DNA of 64,000 nt from Aldrovandia affinis (Eukaryota; Chordata; Actinopteri; Notacanthiformes; Halosauridae). The notes beneath the pieces are model-generated. The model saw only the letters and a program-made list of their open reading frames with translations, had not been told where the DNA came from and did not search any database. The position numbers and the translations under genes were made by a program. The stretch spans positions 3,085,501 through 3,149,500 of the forward strand of contig JAINUG010000087.1 in the NCBI GenBank assembly GCA_029706075.1. Reading direction: 5' to 3'. Of this stretch, positions 35,981 through 46,009 are shown piece after piece (position 1 is the first letter of the stretch; each line of letters starts with the position of its first letter).

Positions 35981-36510
35981 TAGGGGAGTGACAGTATACC
36001 ACGATATTAAAATATGAAATAGTTCTATCATAAATTTAAAGTAATACCATGATAGTAAATCATGTGGCAAAAGCTGTTTTCATGTGGGGAAAAAACATTT
36101 CAGCCATTACCCTCCTAAAATGTCTAAATAACCCACGTTAAATATTATAATATTGGACCTGGGGTGTTTGCTAATGTCATTTAATCCCACCACCTCTTCG
36201 GCTGTTCCTGCATTTTGTTTTGTTTACAACGCGATTGCGCACGTGCAGACAGCTCCCTCGCATTTCCCAACCCTGTTAGGTAGCTATTAGCTACATGGCT
36301 AGCTACATGGCATAAATCTCAGTTTGCAGTCCCTTATAAAACTCGCAATATCCAATGCTGATTCTGATGCCGAGGCAGTCTCACAGGTTGAGTTGTGAAC
36401 TTTGTGCAATACTTTTTTTAGCTTAAAAGATGATACCGTGATATACCGAAAACCGTGATATTGAGTAGTACGATTATCATACTGTGAAAATGTCATACCG
36501 TCACAGCCTA
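35981..36510. mobile_element. MITE with TAGG...TGACGGTAT termini, probable hAT type
   Basis: The left end TAGGGGAGTGACAGTATACC is an inverted match to the right end, whose complement is TAGGCTGTGACGGTATGACA. Subterminal copies of 'ACCGTGATAT' and 'CCACGATATT' are also inverted. Length is about 530 bp with no transposase. The flanks, GGGTGGGT and GTGTGTCT, agree at 5 of 8 positions, so an eroded 8-bp duplication inside a TG-rich target is possible. The class resembles MITEs ending in 'GTGACGGTATACCG' that are common in fish; exact family not assigned. Confidence 0.65.
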
Positions 36511-36539
36511 GTGTGTCTGTATGTGTGTGTGTGTGTGTT

Positions 36540-37628
36540 TGTTTGTTATGCAGCTCAATGGGCTTTGTTCAGCACACCCAATTTTCCTCACTTGGAATTG
36601 GTGATCTGAACCACGCCACACCAAACGAGAGTTCTGGCTGTCACTTAAGAAAGAAAGGATCAAAAGGGAGTGGCAGATAGATCCCAAGGCAGGCGCTGTG
36701 ATGATGAGGGTTGGGGGGTCGTCTGCTCTGACGGGTCATCATCACCAGCCACTGACTGCACTGAGGCCGGCTTCATTCGGCACAAAGTTAAGGGCTTTTC
36801 TGAGATCATCTGAGGGAAGGAATGTCCAGAGAGGGACACAAAAGTTTAACTGTCAATCATTCAGCCCACAATGGAAGCCACGGTGTAGCAAACTGAATTA
36901 ATAACAGAATGAAGCCTTTATTAATGTGTTCTGCATGCATGGAGTCAAGCCCCATAAGAGCTTAGGGGAAACCCTTAAGGTGAAACCCCCTGCACAGCCA
37001 GTACAATGTAGTATAAGCACACTTTACACAGTAATCAAAACCACATTAGGGGGTCCAAGCTACACAATCAAACAGCATAAGGATGTTACATGCATCTACC
37101 CTGAGCACTGAATTTCAGCCCCCCAAAGAAAGTGTATTATCCAGTACAAGCATTGAATCACTAGCATAACAAGACTCATCCTACTCCATGCATTGTCATT
37201 AAAGGACATTGAAGAAGGAGGAGGGAGGAGAAAAAAGAGCAAACAAAAGAGCAAACAAGCACTGGAGCTTCCTTTCCTCATCTGACCAGAACATGCAGGG
37301 TTATTTTCTGAAATACTTTTTAGAGACAAAAAAAATCTGTTTTGTGGTCAACATATACTGTATGTTAGTTAATAGTTTGGCCTGGATAGCTTGTGATTAA
37401 TCTTACCTGATAGTAGCCTTTCATCTGTTTATGGTGGAAAGAGTGAGAGCTGTTTTCTCCCACTATCTCACTCCCTGCTGGTGTTCCATCGCAAACACCC
37501 CTATCAGACCTAAAAGGCCTGTGTGTGCTTTCATCGCTGTCGCATCACTTCCTGTGACAGGGACTTCCTGGACAGGGACTTCCTGTGTGAATGCTGCTGC
37601 TCCCATGAGAACTGCAGACTGGGGTATT
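36540..37628. other. single-copy non-coding DNA
   Basis: No recognised exon, RNA gene or transposon end. CNE-like texture at about 36600-36900. A 10-mer, GGACTTCCTG, occurs twice at 37560-37584, a small local duplication. Confidence 0.4.
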
Positions 37629-38024
37629 GTGCATGTGTGCGTGCATGTGTGTTTAAGTGTGTGTGTGTGTGTGCATGTGTGTGTGTGTGTGTGCATGTGT
37701 ATGTCTATGTGTGTGTGCATGTGTGTGTATGTGTGTGTGCATGTGTATGTGTATGTGTGTGTTTATGAGTACATGCATGTGTATGTGTACGTTCATGTGT
37801 GTGTGTGTGTGTGTGCATGTGTATGTCTATAAGCATAGATAATGAGGAGAACGTGTCTATGTGTGTGTGTGTGTGTGTATGTGTGCATGCATGTGTGTGT
37901 ATGTGTGTGTGCATGTGTATGTGTGCATGTATGTGTGTGTGTATGTGTGTGTGCATGCATGTGTGGATGTATGTGTGGATGTGTATATAAGTGTGTATAC
38001 AAATTATATATATATATGTGTATA
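37629..38024. repeat. long compound TG / ATGTG satellite-like array
   Basis: About 400 bp of TG dinucleotides mixed with GCATGTGTATGTGTATG variants, interrupted once by unrelated sequence at 37828-37855 and ending in (TA)n. Overlapping frames on both strands (Cys/Val or His/Thr) are artefacts. Confidence 0.93.
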
Positions 38025-38027
38025 TAT

Positions 38028-38125
38028 ACTGATGATGGTCATTTGACCGAAACGTCTGTCTTTTTGTCTCTTAAATCCTCTTTGTTTCACTTTTATGGAT
38101 TAAAAGACTTTTGAATTGAACATCG
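38028..38125 (+). repeat. retroelement terminal motif with a CTGATGA...GAAAC core
   Basis: CTGATGA (38029-38035), a 4-bp stem GGTC/GACC closing an ATTT loop (38037-38048), and GAAAC (38049-38053) lie in the order and spacing of a hammerhead ribozyme core. Downstream is GATTAAAAGACTTTTGAATT followed by GAACATCGAGCC. Similar 'CTGATGAAGG...CCGAAACG' termini recur in animal retroelements, notably Penelope-like elements, where they form hammerheads. Here stems I and III are not evident, so ribozyme activity is not claimed. Confidence 0.4.
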
Positions 38126-38202
38126 AGCCTTCGCCTTGTTTTGGGATATTTCCTTTTTGCACACAGTGTGCGGGTTTAACCTTCATTCATATATGTGTAT
38201 AT

Positions 38203-38266
38203 AAGAACATAAGAACATAAGAATACATAATGACGAGAATGGGCCGTTCAGCCCATCTAGGCTCAT
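38203..38266 (+). repeat. dispersed repeat fragment (AACATAAGAACATAAG type)
   Basis: AAGAACATAAGAACATAAGA followed by ACGAGAATGGGCCGTTCAGC and CCATCTAGGCTCATG matches a motif I associate with repeats of early-branching ray-finned fishes and some teleosts ('...GAGGCCATTCAGCCCATC...'). Only this 64-bp piece is present, wedged between TG-rich repeats. Confidence 0.5.
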
Positions 38267-38417
38267 GTATGTGTGTGTATGTGTGTGTGCATGTGTGTGT
38301 TGCGGGGGATATTTCAGGAGCTGCCCTGAGGACAGGGTGACACCTCATTTTCTCCAGGGTATGGGACACTGTGTCGGCCACGATTGTCAGCATGATTAGT
38401 AGCAGTAGCTTCTTGCT

Positions 38418-39042
38418 ACTGATCAAAACACAATACTAAATAATGTCAAAGTGAAAAACTACTTGAAAGCTCTAAATTATTTACCAATAAAGAACAGACA
38501 ATAATTGATTCCATAAGTATTCACCCCTTTTGCTAAGACACACCTGAATAAACTCTGGTGCAATCACATAATGAGGTCACGTAATTATTTGATTGGCGTC
38601 CACCTGTGTACCATTAAGTGTTTCAAATTATTTCAAATTAAATACACCTGTCTGTGAGAGGTCACACAGTTGGTTATTGCATTTCCAAACAAGAGCTTCA
38701 TCATAAAGACCAAAAAACATTCAAAGCAAATGCCCATCCAACCCAATAGAGCTTGAGCAATTTTGGAAAGAAGAACGAGTGAAAATGAGAGTGTCCAGAA
38801 GTTCAAAGTTGGTAGAGACTTACACATATGGACCCACAGCTGTTATTGCAGCTAAAGTTACTTCTACCAAATATTAAGTTAAGGGGGGTGAATACTTATG
38901 GAATCAATTACTGATTGTTTTTTATTTGTAATTAATTCAGAAAAGGCTTTAGAGTTTTTTTATTTGACATTATGAAGTATTTTGTGTTGATCAGTGAAAT
39001 CAGAAATCAAATTAAAATCCATCCATATTTTTTGCACCACTG
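38418..39042 (+). mobile_element. Tc1/mariner, internally deleted derivative
   Basis: Long inverted repeats face each other: CAATAATTGATTCCATAAGT in the left arm (about 38500-38519) and ACTTATGGAATCAATTACTG in the right arm (about 38893-38912), with homology running outward for about 100 bp. The right end TTTGCACCACTG is followed by TA (39043-39044). Coding remnants include AVIAAKVTSTKY-stop near 38840-38875, the C-terminus of a Tc1 transposase. The whole catalytic core is missing. It belongs to the same family as the copy at 41150-42075. The extreme left end is eroded. Confidence 0.8.
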
Positions 39043-39044
39043 TA

Positions 39045-41149
39045 GAAAGAGAGAGAGAATGGTGGAATGAATACCAGAAAGCATGACAAAGAACAAGAGA
39101 GAAAAGAGAGACAGAGAGGAGAGTGCTAGAGAGATGAAAAGACAGACAGAGCCTTCCTTCACAAGTAACCCTCCCCATTATAAAAAATCACTGCCAAGAG
39201 TGGGTAACCTGTTTTCCTTTCTGTGTGCAATTAGCTGAATAATAAGGACACCAATGGCTCATCTCGATACGGACCTGTGAAAGGAATCCACGTGAAAGTC
39301 ATTCTCATTCCCTGACACAGAGAGAGGCCTGCCCCCATAAAGAGTGCCACTTAAGAGGTCACGCGTGAAATGTTTACACAACGTAAAAGCCCAATATTGG
39401 ACTTGAGAATCTTCAAAGACAGTGGCAAATACTAAGAATGGTGGAAGGTGAGTATCACCGATCACCGTTCAAATGACTGAGGCGTTATCCATTAAATGAA
39501 ATAAAAACAAACTTTTCACAATTTGGACGCATATAAGGCTTTGTGAATATTTCTTGAATTATGGTCTCTTTTTGACACACTTGCAAATGACTCACGCTCT
39601 AAAAATGAAAAACTCTAGGCATTTATCTTGGCCTTAAAACAAAAGAATTTTGAGTGTTATGAAGTTTTCCCTCCGACAGTGAAAAGTGAATTCCCTTCAT
39701 GCAAGTAATTAGCAGGGGGGGTGGGTGGTCTGGTTAATACATTGCAGAATAATTAGCAGAAAGAAGAGAGAAAAATGTTTGAAATTTAGAATCAAATGTA
39801 AAATGCAGATTTTCCCTGTTGGACGAAGTCCCTGCTGGGGACGTGCTTGTTCCACTGTAAGGGACCGTGCCCTTCCCACGGCGCCCACATTTAAATACAA
39901 AGAACTTTCCGTAATGATGGGACATTCAGAACATCCATCCTCCCACTTTTTGGAATGTGACAGCAATGAGCATATTTCTTTCACATTTCCTGGGCACAAG
40001 ATGAAACCCGTTGTGCTCTCTGTGTCAATTTTATACGATCTTTAGAAGATTTAAAAACAAGGGAATATTGTCACCAGGCTTTACTGTTGTCTAAACGATG
40101 TGATTTTGATTGTTTATGTTCTCCAAATATATCCCTGTGTGAGCACACGACTGTACTAAAACACAGTGGCCATTCCACAAAAATGATTTTCTTGCACGCC
40201 TGCCAGAATAGAACCCACAGAACAAGACAGAATCTGCTCAGAGCCCTTTAGATAGTGACCCTTCTAGAATTAAGCTGGCGTGCCATCGTACTCAATTTTT
40301 AAGGTGTTGCCATTCATTTAAATCATACAACTTTGCCATGTACTGTATCCGTTTATAGCACCTTAAGACTGAGGATTCATTTCGCAGTGACTAAATTTGG
40401 TGAATATTTTCTGGTTTCTACCACATACCTCAAAACTGGATGGATTCCAAAAAGTAACTCGCAAAAAAAGTATACTGCTTTGTTGAAAGTGGTCAAAATG
40501 ATTTTGATACGATTCCAGTTTTTTTCATTTTTTTATTTTTTTATTTCTAAAAGTTGGATCTCACCGATTGATATATCGCAGTTCCACATCCTTTTCTCAC
40601 CCCTACCCTGGGACAATTTAGCAGTTCCACTCACTGGGTTTTTAATTGAGTCCACATTAAAATGTACTTATAAAATAATAATGGGCTCCCATGCAAATGA
40701 GCCCTTCCCAATATTACCATGGTGCATTTGCATATCCACCAGCAGTCTGGGAGTTCAGAAATCAATATAGATGATTAATAATATATGGGAAACAGGAATA
40801 ATTAAATTCATTTGATGCAGGACTCAGTCAGCCTTAGAAAATGAAAGGTGCCATTTTGCACAATTTAATTTAATGCGAAGCTGCCGAGATTGCAGTTTCA
40901 ATTATCAGGATAGTAATAATAACACGTTTGAAAAAAAATTACAATTTCAAATATATGTTATTTCATTTAATTTGATTGAATACATTTAGGGATGAATCCC
41001 CTTTCTTCCTGCATTATCATATTGCTGCAAATTACTGAATTAAAAGGGTCTTTATTTTTGTTTCTCCCTCTCCACGGCTGAATGTTGTTTGGATATTCAT
41101 ATATTGCTCTACCTAAATGTATTAATAACAGACAGTTTTTTTTTCGTAC
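39045..41149. other. CNE-like block
   Basis: Complex, repeat-free sequence of 2 kb between Tc1 copies. The 40550-40770 part is the most striking, with an inverted pair of POU octamer motifs. The 145-codon frame at 40333-40770 contains no known domain. No exon is recognised. Confidence 0.35.
40691..40733. promoter_or_regulatory. inverted pair of POU octamer motifs
   Basis: ATGCAAAT at 40691-40698 and its reverse complement ATTTGCAT at 40726-40733 are 27 bp apart. The consensus octamer is the target of POU-homeodomain factors, and the pair is embedded in complex sequence of CNE texture. Binding is inferred only from the motifs. Confidence 0.4.
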
Positions 41150-42075
41150 AGTACAGGGTATTTGGCATGTTCAAATTTTATTTTATTACTTCATGGAATC
41201 AAAGGGGATTTCTTGCCACTAATTAACACAACATTTTCTTACTTAATTACAAATAAAAAATAGACAATAATTGATTCCATAAGTATTCACCCTCCTTGAC
41301 TTAATACTTGGTAGAAGCACCTTTAGCTGCAATTACAGCTGTGAGTCTATTTGAGTAGGTGTGAGTCTCTACCAGCTTTGCACATCTGGACACTGCCATT
41401 TTCGGACATTCTTCTTTACAAAATATACAAAATAGAGTTCTACCAGGTTGGATGACAACCAGTGGTAAACAGTAATTTTCTAATCTTTCTACAGGTTCTC
41501 AATGGGATTGACAAGGCCACTACAGGATAGACATAGATGTTTTGTTTTTACTCCAATGTGGCTTTTGCTGTATGCTTTGGGTCATTGTCCTGCTGGAATA
41601 TAAATCTTCTCCCAAGTCCCAGGTCTCTTGCAGACTGCAGCAGGTTTTTCTCCAAGATTTCTCCATATCTTGCACCATCCATTTTGCTCTCTATTTTGAC
41701 AGGTTTTCCAGTCCCTGAAGCAGAGAAGCATCCCCATAGCATCAGGCTACCATCACCACGTATCATGGTAGGGATAGTGATTCTTGGGATCTCCCACATG
41801 CCTTCTGGCAAACTCTAGGCAAGATTTAATGTGGCTATTCTTCAACAATGGCTTTCTTTTTGCAACCCTCCCTAAAGTGCAGATTTGTGAAGCGCCTGGG
41901 CTATCGTTATCCCATGGGCAGTTTCTCTGCCATTACTGAAACTCCATCAGAGTTGCCATAGGACTCTTGGTGGCTGCCATAACAAGTGCCCTTCTCACAC
42001 AGATGCTCAGTTTTGGAGGATGGCCTGTTCTAGGCAAACAGTTGTACCATAATCTCTCAATTTCTTTATGATGCC
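41150..42075 (-). mobile_element. Tc1/mariner remnant, reverse orientation
   Basis: The left arm contains CAATAATTGATTCCATAAGT at about 41264-41283, identical to the arm motif of the 38418-39042 element. Reading leftward on the minus strand, the transposase has [16 protein letters not shown] and [16 protein letters not shown] (within 41548-41811; second catalytic aspartate in QQDND), then NPIENL with the third acidic residue (about 41494-41511), then a C-terminus near 41300. A stretch around the first catalytic aspartate (LWSDET) is deleted near 41778. The right, N-terminal end is truncated with no clear inverted repeat. Multiple frame breaks; long dead. Confidence 0.8.
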
Positions 42076-42139
42076 CTAATGTAAACATTAGGAAGGTGAA
42101 GTGTTCTGATGCCAGCTAAGTGCGATTAAGTATTCGTCC

Positions 42140-42320
42140 TGTTTGTGTTTCAGGCAAACTGTTTTCCTCTCACTTTCTTTCTCACCCTTTCACTTGACTC
42201 CATCTACTCTCTCTCTCTCCCCCCCTTTCTCTCTTCCTCCCTGTCCCCTTTTTCTGTTTCTCTGCTTGTCCTCTCTCTTTTTTTCCTTCTCCCTCTCTCG
42301 CTCACTGTTTGCTTTTCCAG
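42140..42320. repeat. pyrimidine-rich (CT) tract
   Basis: About 180 bp almost entirely C and T on the plus strand, of the CTCTCTCTCC and TTTCTCTCTT type. Ser/Leu/Pro-rich frames across it are artefacts. Confidence 0.8.
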
Positions 42321-42587
42321 TCAGCATGATGTTAATTGACTCGACTCCCAGAATGTAGAAAGGCTGAATTATTCAGAAGAGAAAAAAGCGGCGATGACAG
42401 AGGTTCCCAAGTATCACTTTATAAATCGACTAAGACAGGAGCGCTATCAAAGCCAGCAGTCCCAGGAGGGTGCCCTGCTTTATACAACGAATCAGTGCCT
42501 GACTCCTGTCCAGCTCCACCAGGAACAAGTCACATCCCACCCATATCAGTGCCTGATCAGTGTCACAAGAGACTCATATCCTACATA

Positions 42588-44209
42588 CAGCGAGCACCAT
42601 AATTCATTGGACAGTGACAGATTTTTTGTTATTTTGGTTCTGTACTCTAGCACTTTGAGTTTGAAAGGATACAATGACAATGAGGTTGAAGTGCAGACTG
42701 TCAGCTTTAATTTGAGGTATTTTCATCCATATTGGATGAACCGTTTAGAAACGACAGCACCTTTTGTACATGGTCCCCCCATTTTAAGGTACTACAAGTA
42801 TTTGTTGAATTGGCTCCACAGATGTGTTTCCTTAGGCAGGTGTATTCATTTGTGTCATTAGTGAATGCAGAAGAGAGCTGTTGATGTCTAGTCTTGATTC
42901 TAGACTTTGCAATTGCCTTTGGAGATTGTTGTTGGGGTGTGACAACATGAGGAAGACAGCAGTGTCGATGCAAATTAAGCTGGCCGGAAATGGCTCAGAA
43001 ATGAAGATCAATCAATCAGGAACATGGCAAAAACCCTGGACATGCCCAAGTCAACAGTTTGGTTCATCATTAACAAGAAAAAAACAACTGGTGAACTCAA
43101 TTATGTCAAAAGACCCAGTAGACCGAGGAAGACCACTGTAGTGGATGACCAGAGAATACTCTCTATGGTGAAGAAAACCCCCCTGACAATGGCCCAACAG
43201 ATCAAAAACACTCTCCTGGATGCAGATGTAGATGTGTCAAAGTCTACCATACATAGAAGACTACACCAGCAGGACTACAGAGGGTACACTACAAGATGCA
43301 AACCACTGATAAGCCTGAAGAACAGAAAGGCGGGATTACAGTTTGCTAAAAAGCACCTAAAAGAGCCCCAAGAGTTCTGGAACAAAGTCTTGTGGACAGA
43401 TGGGACAAAGATTAACATGTACCAGAGTGATGGAAAGAGGAAAGTGTGGAGAAAAAAAGGAAATGCCCATGATCCAAAGCATACCACCTCATCCGTGAAA
43501 CATGGTGGAGGGGGTGTTATGGCTTTGGCCTGTATGGCTGCCAGTGGAATGGGCTCACTTGTCTTCATCGATGATGTGACTGCAAACAGAAGTAGAACAA
43601 TGAATTCTGAAGTCTACAGAAATATTTTATCTGCTCGGATAAAACCAAATGCCTCCAAACTCATTGGACGGCACTTCATCATGCAACAAGACAATGACTC
43701 GGAACATACTGCTAGAGCAACGAAGGGGGTTATGACGGCAAAAAGTGGAAAATACTTGACTGGAGGAGTCAATCACCGGATCTGAATCCAATTGAACATG
43801 TATTTTACATGCTGAAGAGGAGACTGAAGGCAAAAAGTCCCCAAAACAAGCAGGAACTGAAGATGGCTGCAGTACAGGCCTGGCAGAGCATCACCAGGGA
43901 AGATACCCAGCGTCTGGTGATGTCTATGCATCGCAGACTTCAAGCAGTCATTGTATACAAAAGATATGCGACCAAATATTAAGAATGATTACTTTATTCT
44001 ACATTATGTTATACTGTCCAATGAATTATGGTGCCTGAAGATGTACAAAAGGTTTGATCATTTCTAAACGGTTCATCCGATATGGATGAAAATACCCTCA
44101 AATTAAAGCTGACAGTCTGCACTTGTATCCTTTCAAACTCAAAATGCTAGAGTACAGAACCAAAATATCAAACAATGTGTCACTGCCCAATTAATTATGG
44201 TGCTCACTG
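42588..44209 (+). mobile_element. full-length Tc1/mariner with long inverted repeats
   Basis: Both ends are present: CAGCGAGCACCATAATTCAT at 42588 and, at the right, the complement of CAGTGAGCACCATAATTAAT ending at 44209. Each is flanked by the TA duplication typical of Tc1/mariner (42586-42587 and 44210-44211). The inverted repeats extend inward about 180 bp (to about 42771 and from about 44040) with moderate divergence. Length is 1622 bp. It encodes one plus-strand transposase, broken by frameshifts. Arm divergence indicates an older insertion than the element at 51037. Confidence 0.95.
42947..43982 (+). pseudogene. Tc1 transposase (DD34E), frameshifted
   Basis: The main open frame (43024-43785, 253 codons) starts in the DNA-binding region (MAKTLDMPKSTVWFIINKKK) and contains a GRPR-like SRPRKT segment and the first catalytic aspartate in LWTDGTK (about residue 126; most relatives have LWTDETK). 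The second aspartate is in MQQDND (about residue 223). The third acidic residue, in SPDLNPIEH (about 43776-43802), is in a different frame because about one base has been lost near 43742. The N-terminal helix is in another frame upstream of about 43020. The C-terminus ends KRYATKY with a stop at 43980. About 340 residues are expected for the family, so the gene is nearly complete but non-functional. Confidence 0.9.
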
Positions 44210-44211
44210 TA

Positions 44212-44964
44212 AGTGTCTGACTCCTGCAGAGCTTCATTTGTGAGCAAGGCCTGTCCAAACCAAAGGTTTGATGAAATAAGTCTGTATTGAATGGTCACAG
44301 AAAGGAACACCCACATAAGTGCACAGAAATGTGCATAACAAATATCATTTTTTCATCATGGTGTTGTATGTTTACTAATAAGACTATAAGTAGTAGTCAT
44401 TGTAGTGATAACATTTATATACAGATAGGATTTTGTCCTGAAACCAACAATCAACACCTGGTCTGACTTCACCATGGTTCACAAAACACAGGGCATCTTA
44501 TCTCTCTAGTCCCTAAGTGAAATCTGAGATAGTGTAATCTCACTCTAATAGATCACTGTTTGGCACCATGTGACCACTATGCCACTGTGTAAGGCATTGT
44601 TGCTTCTGAGCTCAGCACAAGGTTCTATGCGTACATCAGTATGATGTAGGCATGTTACTAATATGGATAATTGGTTGTCACTATGTGTGTAGTTAAACAG
44701 TTACAGTTGTATGCTTATATTTTAAAATGCTAAACGGCATAGTACTGTTTAGTAACTGTTACTTCAGCTTTTATTCAATGTGCTACTGTAATTTATTTAA
44801 ATTATTAATAAAACTTAATCTTAAACTTCAATATTAATAAATATGTTTGTTCTCCAAAGAATGTGTCTGGTCTTTATTTTAACAATGTAGCATTAGAATT
44901 ACGAGATTAATGTATCACTTAGAAATTCCGGTAAGCCTCCAAAGTTAACATAAAGTATAAAGTT
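44212..44964. other. AT-rich non-coding DNA
   Basis: No exon, RNA gene or transposon end recognised between the full-length Tc1 and the solo LTR. Confidence 0.45.
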
Positions 44965-45504
44965 TGTGGTGTCCCCAGGGGTTGGGCGACACTCACGGAC
45001 CTTGCAGAGGGCGTAGGCAAGTGCAAGAACACAGAGGATATAAACAAAATGATAATTTAATAAACAATTCTTGACAAACACAAAACACAGGGTGGGGTCT
45101 TCAGGGGAATACAAACACAAAGTCCACAAATCCTATCTCGTCGTCAATGTCCAATCCAATTCCGTCGTCAAAATCCAAAGGGGGGTCCTCAAACAATCCA
45201 AGTTTCATACACAAACACTAACAATCACTCTCTCTCTCCAAATACTGGCTGGTCAATTGACTTCACAGTTTTCTCTCTTACAAACACTCACCAACTCCTC
45301 ACAAACACTTGCCTACTCCTTTCCCAGTGTAGTGGGAATCAGCCCTTTAAATAGGCCTTGAAATGGCCTTCAGCTGGTCGTTAGTCCCGTTGCCTTGACT
45401 CCGTTCAGGTGGGACTGTGGCCTGCTGGGAAATGTAGTGTTTTGGCTCCCATGTGTCGAAGGACCCGGCAGCCATTTCCTTGTGCAGCCCATTGGGCTGC
45501 CACA
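44965..45504 (-). mobile_element. solo LTR fossil
   Basis: On the minus strand the 540-bp unit starts TGTGGCAGCCC and ends GGGGACACCACA, the TG...CA termini of long terminal repeats. It is flanked by a perfect 4-bp duplication AGTT (44961-44964 and 45505-45508). A TATA-like CTATTTAAAGGG lies at about 45343-45354 and a polyadenylation-like ATTAAA at about 45056-45061, consistent with U3-R-U5 order. No internal coding region adjoins it, so it is a solo LTR left by recombination. Gypsy or endogenous-retrovirus origin cannot be separated from the LTR alone. The intact duplication suggests moderate age. Confidence 0.75.
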
Positions 45505-46003
45505 AGTTGTTTTCACGTTGTTAATGTTGTTACTCTGCATGGTAAAATTGCAGCCAAGGAAAACAATGCCATTTTAGGCAACAAGGTGCAGCCTATGGTG
45601 CAAGCAATGTTCCCTCAAGATGTTCCTGTATTCTAAGATTCCAATGTCCCCTTACACACTGCTAAATGGATTCAAGAGTGGTTTCATGAACACCAGGATG
45701 AAGTCAAACACCTTCCATGGCCTCCCTAATCACCAGATTTAAACATAATTGAACCTTTATGTGAAGTTCTGGAATGTAGAATGCAGAGTAGATTTCAACC
45801 GCCTTCATCTCTCAAAGACCTGGAGGCTTTCCTTCTTGAAGAATGGTCCAATATCCCATTAGAAACTATTTATAACATGCGTAACATTGTTCCAAGAAGG
45901 ATTGAAGCTGTTCTGAAGACAAATAGCGGTCCTCCTAGCAACTCTTAATTAGTGAACTAATATTTATATAGTTTCATGTTTCCATTATTTTGTTTACCCC
46001 CTG
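45505..46003 (+). mobile_element. Tc1/mariner 3' remnant with transposase C-terminus
   Basis: Plus-strand coding remnants include GKIAAKENNAILGNKVQPM (about 45539-45595), HTAKWIQEWFHEHQDEVKHL (about 45656-45715), SPDLNIIEP with the third catalytic acidic residue (about 45730-45756), and IPRRIEAVLK-type VPRRIEAVLKTNSGPPSNS with a stop near 45946. The second-aspartate motif reads DSN where relatives have QDDN, and a stop precedes it at about 45633. Another in-frame stop precedes SPDLN at 45727. The right terminus, whose complement is CAGGGGGTAAACAAAATAAT, ends before TA at 46004. The 5' half is missing and the solo LTR abuts the break. Confidence 0.8.
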
Positions 46004-46009
46004 TACACG

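Noticed and set aside
37463-38114. Many overlapping 60-130 codon frames
   Set aside because: All derive from the compound TG array.
40333-40770. 145-codon plus frame
   Set aside because: AT-rich frame over a CNE-like block; no domain, and it overlaps the octamer pair.
42336-42861. Frames of 88 and 155 codons before and across the Tc1 left arm
   Set aside because: The longer frame runs into the Tc1 inverted repeat, and neither has a domain.
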